Source of the DNA: Aristolochia californica
Taxonomy: Eukaryota > Streptophyta > Magnoliopsida > Piperales > Aristolochiaceae
DNA: 64,000 bases
Direction of reading: 5' to 3'
Assembly: GCA_029961685.1 (NCBI GenBank)
Contig: JARWKL010000009.1
Span: 26,305,208 to 26,369,207 of the forward strand
Made by a program: the position numbers and the translations under genes. The notes under the pieces are model-generated. The model ran no database searches and was not told the origin of the DNA. It saw only the letters and a program-made list of their open reading frames with translations. The first letter of the stretch is position 1, and every line of letters begins with the position of its first letter. Of this stretch, positions 46,476 through 57,202 are shown piece after piece.

Positions 46476-46479
46476 AGTT

Positions 46480-47250
46480 CTTCATATAACAACAATGATC
46501 CGCTTGTCACCTCAAGAAACCAATACTATTCATGAAGATGTCAAACTTCTTATACCACTGTCTTGGAGCCTAGTTCAGACCATACAAGCTTTTTTGAAGT
46601 TTGCACACCATTTTCTCCTTTCCTTATGCTTTGAAACCTTGTGGATGCATCATGTAAATTTCTTCCTCCAAATCACCATGAATAAGAGTTGTCTTTACAT
46701 CCAACTACTCTAAGTGAAGTCTTCATATGCCACTAGGCCAAGCACTATTCTAATGGTTATCTATTTCACCACAAGAGAGAAAATCTCAGTGTAGTCGATG
46801 CCTTATTTTTGTTGAAAGCCCTTCACAACCAGTCTTGTCTTGTACCGCTTGCTGCCATCATGTTCATCTTTTATTCGGTAAACCCATTTATTCTACAAAG
46901 CCTTCTTCCCTTTTGGTAACTCGGTCAACTACCGTGTCTGATTGGATAACAATGAATCCATCTCATCCCTCATGGCCAACTCCCACTTGGTTGATTCATC
47001 AACTTGCAAGACTTCCTCATAACTCTCTGGCTCACCTGTATCAGTCAAAAAAATACAATTCAATGCAAGGGAGTATCTCTGTGGTGCTCTGCTATTTCTG
47101 GTAGATCTCCTGAGTTCAGTCATAGGAATGTTCTGATTTACTTCTGGAGGTATGTTTTCCTAGTCTTCCTGAGCAATATTCTCCATCTCAATAACTGAAA
47201 GATCTCTCAACTAGATCACTTCAAACTTCTTAGCTTCATTGCTTGTGCTC
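46480..47250 (-). pseudogene. CopA-2 RT N-terminal part
   Basis: Minus-strand text includes LRRSTRNSRAPQRYSLALNCIFLTD, ESYEEVLQVDESTKWELAMRDEMDSLLSNQTR (46929-47123) and, in other frames to 46480, the RIKDEHDGSK and LEQLDVKTTLIHGDLEEEIYM blocks. This covers the part deleted in CopA-1. Confidence 0.82.
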
Positions 47251-47257
47251 TCATAAT

Positions 47258-47870
47258 CTATTCTCTACCTGTCTTTATAATGACCGCCTTAATTGAAGAT
47301 CCCATCCTTGCTCTTGATAACCTTACGACTTTGGTCATCCCATAAACGACAACCAAACTTGGTACCACCACAATCACTAAATAAACATATCTTGGATTTA
47401 ACATCAAGTTTACTTCAACAGCAGAATTTATGTGAATATAAGAAACACAACCAAACACTTTCAAGAAAGAAAGGTTTACCTCTTTGTTGCTCCAAACCTC
47501 TTTTGGTATTTTTAAATCCAATGGTGTTGAAGGACCTCTATTGATCAAATAGGCAATTGTGCTAATAGCCTCGGACCAAAACATCATTGGCAATCTAGCA
47601 TGTAATCTCATGCTCCTAGCACGCTCGTTCAAACTTTTGTTCATCCTCTCAGCCACACCATTTTGTTTAGGTTTTCCAGGAATGGTCTTCTTCATCTTGA
47701 TTCCATTATCAACACAGTATCGGTTGAAATCATCATCTATGTATTCTTCCCCATTATCTGACTGCAAGCACTTCACCTTCAAATCTGTCTCATTCTCAAC
47801 CATTGTTCTCCATCTCTTGCAGGTATCAAAAACATCAGATTTGTTTTTCAGGAAATAAACTCATACTTTC
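47258..47870 (-). pseudogene. CopA-2 integrase
   Basis: The 181-aa frame (47258-47803) carries VENETDLKVKCLQSDNGEEYIDDDF (second catalytic D in SDNG), KQNGVAERMNKSLNERARSM (catalytic E), RLPMMFWSEAISTIAYLINRGPSTPLD and FLKVFGCVSYIHI. The first D lies upstream in another frame. Confidence 0.88.
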
Positions 47871-48013
47871 TTGGTTGCATCACCAATAAATGTAACATAG
47901 TAATTAGAACCACCAATGAAGGTAACAATTGAATGCCCCCATACATTTATGTGAACCAACTACAATTTTGTTGTCTTTTGCTCCTTTCTAGCCTTAAAAA
48001 AGCTAAACCTTTT

Positions 48014-48600
48014 CTACTTGCCAAAAATATAGCCTTCACACAAACTATTGTTTACAGTTTTCAACCCTGGTAGCTTCCCTTTGGAATGAAGCACTTTCAT
48101 TTCCTTCTTACTTATGTGACTGAGCCTATAATGCCACAAATCAAAATCAGTAACAACATCAACAACTGCAACCGTGTCTCTACAACTAAAAGTGATGTAA
48201 AAAGTTCCAATTATAACTCCTTGTGTAACAACCATGGCCCCCTTAGTGACTTTTCAGGCCGCACCATTACAATTCACATTATGACCTTCATCATCAAGTT
48301 GCCCTACTAAGATCAGATTACGCATTAGTTTTGGCACATGTCTCACCTTGTGAATTTTCACACTGACCTGTTTGACATCTTCAAACTGACATCACCAATA
48401 CTGACAATATCCAAAAGTTTTCCATTAGCAAGATACACCTTCCCGAGATCTTCAGCAACATAATTCTCCATGATCTCGAGGTGCGCAGTAGTGTGAATAG
48501 AAGCTCTTGAACTTAACACCCAAGAGTCAATAGGGCTATCAACCGACAAGAGTAAAGCATCTTGTACTTCTTCAGTCACAACATTTGCCGCATCATTTTT
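48014..48600 (-). pseudogene. CopA-2 protease and pre-integrase
   Basis: ORF 48358-48579 reads SPIDSWVLSSRASIHTTAH: the catalytic D of D-S-G-A is now S and the G is R. ORF 48014-48235 reads DLWHYRLSHISKKEMKVLHSKG and CEGYIFGK. Enzymatically dead. Confidence 0.85.
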
Positions 48601-48609
48601 CTTTTCATC

Positions 48610-49366
48610 CTTCTTCGGTGTTTTGAAGTTCTTCTTTATATGACTAGACTTGCCACAATTCCATTCGACATTCCTTCTGAATTTGAACTTGCTTCTTCAA
48701 TTTCTTCCATTTATTATTGCCCTTGTTGGAATTTCTCTCGAAGTTCATGCCCCTAGTATCGAAATTTAGGGTAGAATTAGATGTCGACGATTCTCTGGAG
48801 TCCTTTCTACGAATTTTCTTAACAAGAATAGTATCCCGACCATCATTACAGATCAACTTGCCGTTACCTACAAAATTGCTAATCGTAGTCCTCATAGGCT
48901 CCCAACAATTTGACAGAGATGCCAAAAGAATTAAAACATGAACCTCATTGTCAAATTTAATTTGAATGGAGGTCAATTGATTGACAATAGTGCTAAACTC
49001 ATTCAAATGTATTGCCACTGATTTATTTTCTATCATCTTTAGATTGAACAGTTTTTTCATGAGATGTACCTTAATATTTGTAGAAGGCTTCTCATACATA
49101 TCAGAAAAAATCTTCATCATTCCCGTTGTTATTTTCTCCAATGCCACGTTATGAGCGACGTTCTTCGACAGTGTTAACTAGACTACTCCCAACACCTGTC
49201 TATCGAAAAGATTTCACTCATCATCTTTCATACCTTCTTGTTTCATATCCAGAAGTGGTGAGTGTAGCTTTTTATTGTACAGATAATCTTTGATCTGCAT
49301 CCTCCAGAACCCAAAATCCATACCATCAAACTTTTTGATTTCAACTGTCAATCCTTCTCCGCCAGC
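48610..49366 (-). pseudogene. CopA-2 gag
   Basis: ORF 48644-49147 reads KIFSDMYEKPSTNIKVHLMKKLFNLKMIEN, HLNEFSTIVNQL, and RKDSRESSTSNSTLN. The N-terminus (about 49365-49150) reads AGGEGLTVEIKKFDGMDFGFW after an ATA in place of the start codon. The zinc knuckle (about 48610-48665) has lost its first and last cysteines. Confidence 0.83.
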
Positions 49367-49463
49367 TATTGCTCCCAATTACAAACCAAAGCTTTGATAA
49401 CACTTGTTAGGAATTTGATGCCCTAATTCAAAACTAACGAGAACAATAATAATCATAGAAGAA

Positions 49464-50051
49464 TGTTACAATGTGGGACCCACCATGGTTGCACGAGCTA
49501 CTGGGACCCACCATGAGAACGTGAGATGCCATGATAAGTCATCACACGAGCTGGAATGAGTTGGAAGATTTGAAGATCAAGTAGGACCCACAAAGATAAT
49601 CACGAGCTGGTATCCTTATCACATGAGTTGGAAGATCAAGTGGGACCCACAATGATTACCACGAGCTGGCATCTTTATCATATGATCACATCCTCATAGA
49701 AGAGTTTTAGTTTTAGTTATATTAGTCTTCTAATTATGTTGAGTTCTTTTATTATGATAGGTTTATCTTTAAGAGTTATAGTTTGGATGTAATTAGGAGA
49801 ATGGTAGTTTAATTTTACTTGGACTCTACTACTTTCCTCTACTATAAATAGAGGTGTTTTTACTCGAATTAAGAATAAGAAAGTGAAGTAGTTCTCCACT
49901 TCTCTCTCGTGAAGACTTCCTCTCTAGCATAAACTCTTTTTCCTTTTTTTCTCTCTTCTCTCCTCTCTACCCGTGAGCTTTCTCTTTCTTTCTTTCTTTC
50001 TCCCTCTCTCACCTTGCTTGAGATTTTAGTAAAGGGGTCCTAAATTCAACA
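49464..50051 (+). repeat. 5' LTR of CopC-1
   Basis: TGTTACAATGTGGGACC to CCTAAATTCAACA. It contains a 59-bp tandem pair (49572-49630 and 49631-49689) with gaagatcaag...gggacccac, a TATAAATA box in CCTCTACTATAAATAGAGG (49835-49853), and a CT-rich downstream part. It cuts CopA-2's LTR at 49463. Confidence 0.85.
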
Positions 50052-50063
50052 TGGTATCAAAGC
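50052..50063 (+). other. Primer binding site of CopC-1
   Basis: TGGTATCAAAGC immediately after the LTR, one mismatch from the initiator-Met site TGGTATCAGAGC. Confidence 0.9.
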
Positions 50064-50541
50064 ATCAAATTTAGGATCCCCACAGCTACTCATAGAAAGC
50101 TCTTTGTGAAGTGAGATTGAAGCTCATGAGATAAGTTTTTTTATTATTCTTATTATTAATTCATGCTACTGGTTTTAGGATTTAGAAGACGGTTTAGAGA
50201 TTATTTCACGGCTTCCTTCACCTGATGAGATTATTGAGATTTATGTATCTCGGATTAGAAGAAGTTAACAAGGCAGTTTTGTCGATTTGGAAAAATTTTG
50301 ATTGAAAACCAACTTATGTTGAGATTTTATGTATAAAAAGTTATAATTTTGTGGGAAAAAAATTTCTTGAAAAAAAAATTGGTATTGAGCCAATCATGAG
50401 TGGTTATTTATTCATTGGATTTCAGAAATATGATTACTTAGCTTCAATGCTAAGCCTCTCCATTAACCGAGTTGGTTGAAGAACTCTACTTGATTTATTT
50501 TTTTATTTGTCGGAGATTTTTTTTACATTGAATTGCCTATT

Positions 50542-51460
50542 ATGGCTGAAGAAAACATGGGTAACAAGAGTGATATATTCAGAATTACTACTATACTCTT
50601 GTAAGGGGTATCAAATTTCATGAGCTAGTCCACATCGGTTCACTGGTTTCTTAAAACAAAAGACCTACTTGGTCTTCTCACCAACCTTGGACAACCTATT
50701 GATGAAGAAGATATTTCTTATAATAAGTGGTTAAAAATGATACTTTAATTATTAGTTGGCTCATCAACATGGAAGAACATGTCTCCAACAATGTTATTCT
50801 TCTTGATACCGCTAAACAAATTTGGGAGACATGTACTAAGTTGTACTCTAGCTCCGACAACTTACACATGCCATATGATATTCTCCAAAGAATGTTCAAC
50901 ACTAAACAAGGAGAAAATATCCATGAATAATTGGCTTATTTTAGAGGCCTTCTTCAAGAATGGACAATAGCTCAGCCTACCTCCACGGATGTCTCTATCC
51001 AATACAAGCAGAAAGAAGCCTTAGTCACTGCCATTTACCTTGCAAAAATTACGCCATATCTCAAAGTTGCTAAAAGTAAACTTCTTAATGCCTCTGTTAT
51101 TCCCACTTTTGATAATGTATGTGCCACATTACTTCGTATTCCATTGTTTCTTCTTCTATTACTGAAGTATCATCCACTATGTACTCATGGGCATAGGGGA
51201 ATATCATTTGACCACGACCGAGGCCATGGAAGAAATTATAGAGGAGGATGAGGAAGAAGTGGAAGGAATGGTTTTGTCAAAACAGATGGCAAGGAATGCA
51301 CTTAGTGTGGGAGATATGGCCACACCATAAATATGTGCTATTATAGGAAATGCACCCATTGTTGAAAATATGGCCACACTATTGAGACATGTTATAGAGT
51401 CCATGGAAAACCGGATTGGATAAGGCTAATCAAGCCTTAATAAGTGATACAAAGGAGGAC
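50542..51460 (+). pseudogene. CopC-1 gag with two zinc knuckles
   Basis: The start ATG is at 50542 (MAEENMGNKS). Text goes on in frames as KWLKNDTLIISWLINMEEHVSNNVILLDTAKQIWETCTKLYSS, NTKQGENIHE, LAYFRGLLQEWTIAQP, QKEALVTAIYLAKITPYLKVAKSKLLN, then glycine-rich text. Two CX2CX4HX4C knuckles follow in tandem: 51297-51338 and 51351-51392, both with a stop inside. A tandem pair is unusual for copia gag. Confidence 0.85.
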
Positions 51461-51479
51461 CAGTCTACCACATCAACAT

Positions 51480-52376
51480 AAAACAAAATCCTTACTGATG
51501 ATGAGTACGACTTATTCTAGAAAATTAAAACACTGATGGTTTCTTCTTCAAGTTCCTTCTCAATTGTTGTTGCTATCACCGCTTCAAGTATGCTATCTAC
51601 CTCATCTTCATCTTGTATAATTGACTTAGGGGCCTCCAAGCATCTCATAGGTAACAAAAATCTATTGCACTCAGTTTCTCCTTGTCTTTCACTTAAATTT
51701 GTTACCATAGCTAATGACTCTCAAAGTAAAGTTCTCGGGAAAGGATCCACTTTTGTTACACCATCACTTCCTCTCACAAATATTCTTTTTGTTCCTAATT
51801 TTCCCTTGAATCTTTTATCTGTTAGTCAGCTCACAAAATATTTTAATTGCTCCATCACCTTCTCACCCACTTCTTGTGTGTTTCAGAATCTTATAACAAA
51901 GCAGGTGATTATTGGAGGTCGTGAACAAGGGGGCTCTACTACCTAGACGTGCCTAAAAAATATCATTTCAACCAGTGAAACCGAAAAAATTCTATGGCAC
52001 AATCGGTTGGGACATCCATCCGCACAATCTCTTCATCGTCTTTTTCCTACTCTTAAAGAAAGGTCAGAGTTAATTTATGAAGTCTGTCAACTGAGCAAAC
52101 ACTAGAGGACTACATACTCATCTCGTCCAAAACTTAATAGTGTTGCTCCTTTTTCATTAATTCATACAAATGTATAGGCACCCTTAAGCGTCTCAAATAT
52201 TTCTCGAATCAAGTACTTTATTTTATTTATTGATGATTTTACTCGTACCACATGGTTATTTCTCTTTAAAGAATGTTCTAAAATACCACCCATATTTAAA
52301 TCCTTTCATGCTATGGTACTCACTCAGTTTCGTAAGAAAATAAAAGTACTTCGGTCTGATAATGCCAAAGAATATA
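51480..52376 (+). pseudogene. CopC-1 protease, pre-integrase and integrase start
   Basis: The 136-aa frame 51536-51946 holds SSSCIIDLGASKHLIGNKNLLHSVS (active site D-L-G-A-S), FVTIANDSQSKVLGKGSTFVTPSLPLTNILFVPNFPLNLLSVSQLTKYFNCSITF. Then ILWHNRLGHPSAQSLHRLFP (about 51990-52050), CQLSKH with the zinc site, YFILFIDDFTRTTWLFLFKE (first D region, about 52215-52275) and KKIKVLRSDNAKEYT (second D). Truncated before the catalytic E. Confidence 0.85.
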
Positions 52377-52885
52377 CTTCCTTCTCCTTCTCATCTTCTC
52401 TTCTCTTCTTCCTTCTATCCTCTACTTTCTTCTTCTTCTTCTCAAACCAAGTTATCCATAGGTTAAATCTTAAAACTCAACATGGTATCAAAGGTGGAAT
52501 TCTAGGGTTTAAAGTAAAGCTGGTCAAGTTATTAAAGTTTAGTGAAAAAGAAACTCAAATCAGCCTTCAAGCAACAAATGGTTCAGCTAGTTTTGAAGAG
52601 GAGCAAAAGGTTGGAGTCAATTCAGCAAGTCCTCTTCTTAATCAGATAAGTTTCAGCTTATGTTTCACATTATGAGGGATTCAATTCAAGTTTTTGATAG
52701 TTATAAAGTTGTTTTACTTAAGCCTAATTATCCCTTTCAAATTTGTTTTTTCTTCATATTGATTGGCCGAAATCACCTTTTTTTGTCATGTGCATGAGCT
52801 GCCTTCATTCATTTTTTATTTAATTTTAATGCCAAAAGAACATTTTTTTTGAAAAAAAGGTCTTGCTTATGTGATCTATTGGTTG
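52377..52885 (+). mobile_element. LTR end, primer site and leader of another copia-type element
   Basis: A pyrimidine-rich LTR end runs to AAAACTCAACA (52482), then the primer site TGGTATCAAAGG at 52483 and about 390 bp of leader with no recognised gag. Both ends are cut, so the family cannot be set. Confidence 0.7.
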
Positions 52886-53172
52886 TGTTGGATTTAGGAT
52901 CCCATGATGGTGAAGTGGTTGATCACATGAGAAGGAGAAAGAGGAGGAAAAATCAGGAGTGGAGTATCTTGAGAGAAGAAGAAGAACCAAAGAGAGTGTT
53001 TGAGAGAAAAGAAGAAACAAACAAGATTGAGAGGAAGGAGGAGGATTATGTCAGGTGACGTGACTAATCCTCCCCCTCATTGTATATTTATAATAATGAC
53101 AGAAGCTATAATTGCATAAATAAATTTCACCCTAAGAAGGTGAGAAAGGGACAAAAAAATAAGAGAACATTA
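52886..53172 (-). repeat. 3' LTR of the 53-55 kb copia (boundary uncertain)
   Basis: The left end is TGTTGGATTTAGGATCCC. The right boundary lies between 53172 and 53198; on the minus strand a TGTAATG start at 53172 is possible, with a purine tract (CTCCCCCAGCTCGAGGGG) at 53199-53216. Confidence 0.6.
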
Positions 53173-55365
53173 CATCATGCCACTATATTATGGTTTTCCC
53201 CTCGAGCTGGGGGAGAGAAAACATCGTATATACCTAGCTTGCTGCATATAGTGGTTAATATCTTGAATGTGTTTGGTTTCATAAGAATGTCTACCACCTG
53301 CCCTTGTGATGAAACATGTCTGAGTGATAAGATACCAGCTTGAAGTTTCTCCTGTATAAAGTGACAATCTACCTCAATGTGTTTCGTCCGCTTGTGGAAG
53401 ACTGTATTTGAAGTGATACAAATAGTCACCTAGCTGTCGCAATATAATTCCACAAAAGCTTCTTTATAGAATCCCAATTCAGTACGAAGGGATTTGATCC
53501 ATAGAAGCTCATTGATTGTGTGGGCCATAACTCTGTATTATGCTTCTGTACTAGATCTTGCAACAACATTCTTCTTTTTGCTTCTCCAAGTAACCAGGTT
53601 ACCTCCAACTAAGGTAAAGTACCTAGAAGTGGCTTCCTATCATCAGGTGATCCAACCCAATTTGGATATGAAAAACCTTCTATGTTGAAGAGGCCTTGAT
53701 TCTTATAGAGAAGCCCTTTCCCCTAAATTCATTTTAAATGTACCAGTATCCTCTCCAAAGCTTGCCAATGGGTAAGTTGTGGTTTGTGCATTTATTGTCT
53801 CTGCTCACTTAATGCATATGATATATTCGGTCTGGTCACTGCGAGGTAAATAAGCTTTCCCACAAGCTTTTGATAGTTACTTTTATCAACATCTTCTCCA
53901 GATCTTACACAGAGCTTTGTATGGGCATCCAAAAGAGTGTCCACTGGTCGACACCCCATCATCCTTGTGTCTTCAAGTAGATCCAAAATATACTTACTCT
54001 TAGATATTACAATCTCAGACTTAAAGACCTCAATGCCCAAAAAATATTTTAGAAGTCCAAGATCATTTAAATTCTTTGCATATATTATTTGACTTCTTTT
54101 ATGTTGTCCACATTACTGTCAGTTAAGATGATATGATCCACATAACATGCCAGCGATACTCTTCCATTTAAGTTATTCTTGACAAAGACAAAATGATCTA
54201 CAGAGCATCAGTTGAATCCAAAGTGCAACATTGCTTGGCTAAATTTTTCAAACCAAGACCGAAGAGACTATTTAAGCCCATTTACAGACTTCCTCAATCT
54301 GCATATTGACTCCCCCTCAACCCCCAAACCAGGTGGTTGATATATATATATATCTTCTTTAATATCCCCATTCAAAAAAGCATTCTATACATCCAATTGA
54401 TATACCAACCAAGAGGAGTTAGCGGTAAGAGATAATAAGATGCGTACTGAGTATAATTTAGCCATTGGGGAAAATTTTTCCTCATAATCTACTCCATAAA
54501 ACTAAGTATACCGCTTTGCAATGAGTTGGGCCTTGAGGAAAGCAACAAAACCATCCAGATTGTGTTTGATAGTGAAAACCAATTTACAGCCCATAGGTTT
54601 CTTGCTGGGAGGTAGAGGAACAAGAGCCCTAGTCTGAATGAATGCATTTCTTCCTCTATTGCCACGTTCCATCTTTAATGTCTCTGAGCCTCTTGATACG
54701 ATTGTGGAATAAAGATAGAAGAAATAGATGCAAGAAATTGACAGCATAAAGAAGACAAATGATGGTGAGAAACAAATTTGGATTTATGATGAGAAGTGGA
54801 GGGCCTAGTGAAGGTCCTAGGCTCCTTCCGCATAACTATGAGTTGAGTATCAAATTGTGAGCCAAATACAATAGGGGAAGATGGGCTTGCCACAGAGGAT
54901 CTGTAAACTCCACATATGTGGTATAGGCCAATGCTTCTGGGGGCTGAAGTAGATCGGTATCAAGTAGCACAACGGGCCTCGAAGCTGCTTGAACTAATGA
55001 GAGACCCCGAGGAGAATCATTTGAAGAATAAAAATATTGTCCTAAAAAAGTGACATCCCTATAAACAATTAACTTTTAAAGAGAAGGATTGTAGCTGACA
55101 TAACCTTTTCAGGTACAAGAGTAACCCAAAAAAATACACTTAAGAGACTTAGGGTCAAGCTTACTCTTCTGAGGGGATGTGACATGAACACAACATGTGC
55201 AAACCAAAGACCTTCAAAGGAAGGGAGAAGGGGTCTTCATCTGGAAATAAAAATGAGTATGGGGATTTATGTCTATGTACTAAATATGGTAGCCAATTAA
55301 TAAGGAAACAAGCTGTAAGAATGGCATAAGGTCTGAAAAAATGGGACACCTTAGGAACAGATTCC
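53173..55365 (-). pseudogene. Copia 3' half: integrase end, RT, RNase H
   Basis: Minus-strand text from right to left: a worn integrase tail (FRPYAILTACFLINWLP, SPYSFLFPDEDPFSLPLKVFG), RT pieces (ALVPLPPSKKPMGCKLVFTIKHNLDGFVAFLKAQLIAKRYT at 54502-54747; MGIEVFKSEIVISKSKYILDLLEDTRMMGCRPVDTLLD at 53792-54040) and RNase H (FHKRTKHIEVDCHFIQEKLQAGILSLRHVSSQGQVVDILMK at 53175-53429). The pol end reads CSKLGIYDVFSPPARGE, the complete form of the peptide kept in NaB elements. No 5' LTR: cut at about 55365. Confidence 0.87.
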
Positions 55366-55559
55366 TTGAACAAATTAGCTAAGAAAAATCTAGTGAGAGG
55401 ACTACCAAATATAAAATTTGTAAGAGAGAAACCTTGTGATGTTTGCCAAATTCGAAAACAACAAAAAAACTCTCTCCAATCCAAGAACATAGTTTCAACC
55501 TCTCGACCTCTTCAACTAATACACATGGATTTAGTTGGACCTACTCATACCTTAAGCCT
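55366..55559 (+). pseudogene. Copia pre-integrase/integrase fragment, other lineage
   Basis: The plus-strand frame reads LVRGLPNIKFVREKPCDVCQIRKQQKNSLQSKNIVSTSRPLQLIHMDLVGPT: pre-integrase zinc site and first catalytic D region of a SIRE/Maximus-type copia. It is cut at 55560 by LTR-like sequence. Confidence 0.85.
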
Positions 55560-56034
55560 TGTTTACATTAGGTTGTCTCCCTTATTGATTTTGATGATAA
55601 CAAAACTTAATGGAACTAACAATTTGCAAACTAACATATTTCAGATACTTTACCTTCAAGAGTTTATGCATCTCAAGGTTTAAAGCTTCAAAATGATCAA
55701 GCCTACGTAAACCTCAAGCAACATTGAAGGACATATCTTGAAGAAGTTGTTAGGAATTAAACACCCTAATTTCAAACTAATGAGAGCAACAATAATAAAT
55801 GCAAGAGAAGAAAAAACAAGTACAAAGAAAGAAAACAAGATTTATACAGGTTCGCCTCAAGGTGAGACTGCATCCTATCTTCTGCCGCTGCAATAATCCA
55901 CTATGAAGATGATATAGTTTACAAGAGAAATCACACGCACTTACAGGTATTTTTCTCTTACCTCTTCTGGGAACAACTTATGATACTCCTTGGATAATGA
56001 AACTCTAGGCGATAAAACCCTACAAACGATTGCC

Positions 56035-56068
<34 letters not shown>

Positions 56069-56575
56069 ACCACCACCACCGATATAAAGAGAAAATTAGG
56101 GCAACAGAATTACAAGTGTGAAATATCCAAACTACCCATAATGAAACAACATCCGCATACCGACTAGGCGTAGGGCATTGATTAGGCTCCATAACTTAAT
56201 AGAAGCACCTATGAAGAAAAAGACAATGAGAAGACTAGAGTTAAGTGTCAGTGTTATATGCCAAAACTCAATCACAAATGTAAGAGAGTTTTCCCAACTC
56301 CCTTCTTTATAGTACAATTGTGAACATGAAGCTTTAGAACATACATTTTGTTGACTATAAGTCGACTCCCATATTTTTTTTGAAGATAACAAAACTTAAT
56401 TAAACTAATAACTTGCAAATCTAAAGCATTTCAGATACTTCACCTTCAAGAGCATCTCAATGTCTAAAACATCAAATCTAAAATGAAGATCTCAATCACA
56501 TTGAGGAACACCTCTTGAACAAGCACCCATAAAGAAGAAGAGAACAAGAAGACTCGAGTTCAAGCATCATAAATA
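55560..56575 (+). repeat. Two head-to-tail SIRE-like LTR starts
   Basis: The words gatgataacaaaactta, aactaac...ttgcaaa, tttcagatacttcaccttcaagag and gaagaa...gaacaagaagactcgag occur in the same order from 55560 and from 56347. TGATGATAACAAAACTTAA near the start is typical of SIRE/Maximus LTRs. The first unit is split by a solo CopA LTR (55748-56201). Both units are partial. Confidence 0.72.
55748..56201 (-). mobile_element. Solo CopA LTR with a 33-C run
   Basis: TGTTAGGAATTAAACACC to CATAACTTAATA, 454 bp, flanked by GAAGT (55743-55747) and GAAGC (56202-56206), a TSD with one mismatch. The surrounding LTR sequence matches the second unit at 56500 when this is removed. Inside are 33 C (56036-56068) and five ACC triplets. 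Confidence 0.85.
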
Positions 56576-56586
56576 AATATCAAATT

Positions 56587-57202
56587 TCACAAATTATGGT
56601 ATAGACCATATATTCTACGCTCCTTGAACTCCTCAGAAAAAACGATGTTGTTGAGAGAAGAAATCAACCCTAAATTGAAATGGCTAGAGTGATGATCCAT
56701 GCATACAACATGCAACTTAGGTTTTAGGCCGAAGCTATAAACATTGCATGTTATATCATTAATTGAGTAAGCATAAGGCCACTTCTCAACAAAGTTCATA
56801 TGATTTGTATACAAGCACCCTTCCCGACATTACTTATTTCAAAACCTTTGGATGCAAAGTATTCATATTGAAAGAACCAAAGGAAAACTTGAGAAAATTT
56901 GACACTAACGCTGATATATGAATTTTCTTGGCTTATTCTACTCATAGAAAGGCTTATAGAGTTTATAACAAGACATCTATGAGAGTAGAGGGAAACCCCT
57001 TTGATTCATAACGTATAGTTTGACGAATCCGATTGGCCAAATCCAACTCCAACTCCATTTTTTTATGACGAAGAGGGAAACCCCTTCGATTCATCCTCGG
57101 GATCCAAACTTCAAGACAAAAATCTTGAAGAGAACCCAGACCCCAATAACCTAGACGAGCCTCCTCTGATACCGTTTCTAACTTAACTAGACTTTGACTC
57201 AT
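56587..57202 (-). pseudogene. First ORF of the pararetrovirus, start and partial body
   Basis: Two open pieces on the minus strand: 56963-57202 (79 aa, starting at an ATG) and 56587-56814 (75 aa). By position after the leader and primer site they should be the N-terminal part of ORF1, where caulimovirids carry the movement protein. I see no motif that proves that role. A SIRE-like LTR joins at about 56576. Confidence 0.5.
57160..57174 (-). other. Putative pararetrovirus primer binding site
   Basis: The minus strand reads CGGTATCAGAGGAGG, close to TGGTATCAGAGC of initiator-Met tRNA. It lies 28 bases inside the ORF that starts at 57202, so the site would be coding as well. Confidence 0.55.

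Larger units (their letters stand above)
44601..49463 (-). mobile_element. CopA-2: Ty1/copia element, both ends damaged
   Basis: Minus-strand order gag (about 49365-48600), protease (48579-48358), pre-integrase (48235-48014), integrase (47870-47258), RT and RNase H (47123-44601). The 3' LTR is missing at the gypsy joint. The 5' LTR is cut to about 60 bp (49405-49463) by the CopC LTR. A worn primer site (TGTTATCAAAGCTTTGG) lies at 49387-49403. A TRIM (44799-45145) and a solo CopA LTR (45997-46475) are inserted. It keeps the RT core that CopA-1 lost. Confidence 0.88.
49464..52376 (+). mobile_element. CopC-1: Ty1/copia element, 5' half
   Basis: A 588-bp 5' LTR (49464-50051), primer site TGGTATCAAAGC (50052), leader, gag (from 50542), two zinc knuckles, protease, pre-integrase and integrase up to SDNAKEYT. 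It stops at 52376, where a pyrimidine-rich LTR end of another element begins. Frames are broken by stops. The LTR 3' half resembles NaB LTRs, so CopC is the likely helper family. Confidence 0.85.

Noticed and set aside
55941..56192. Glycine-rich ORF on the minus strand
   Set aside because: Product of the 33-C run inside a solo CopA LTR.
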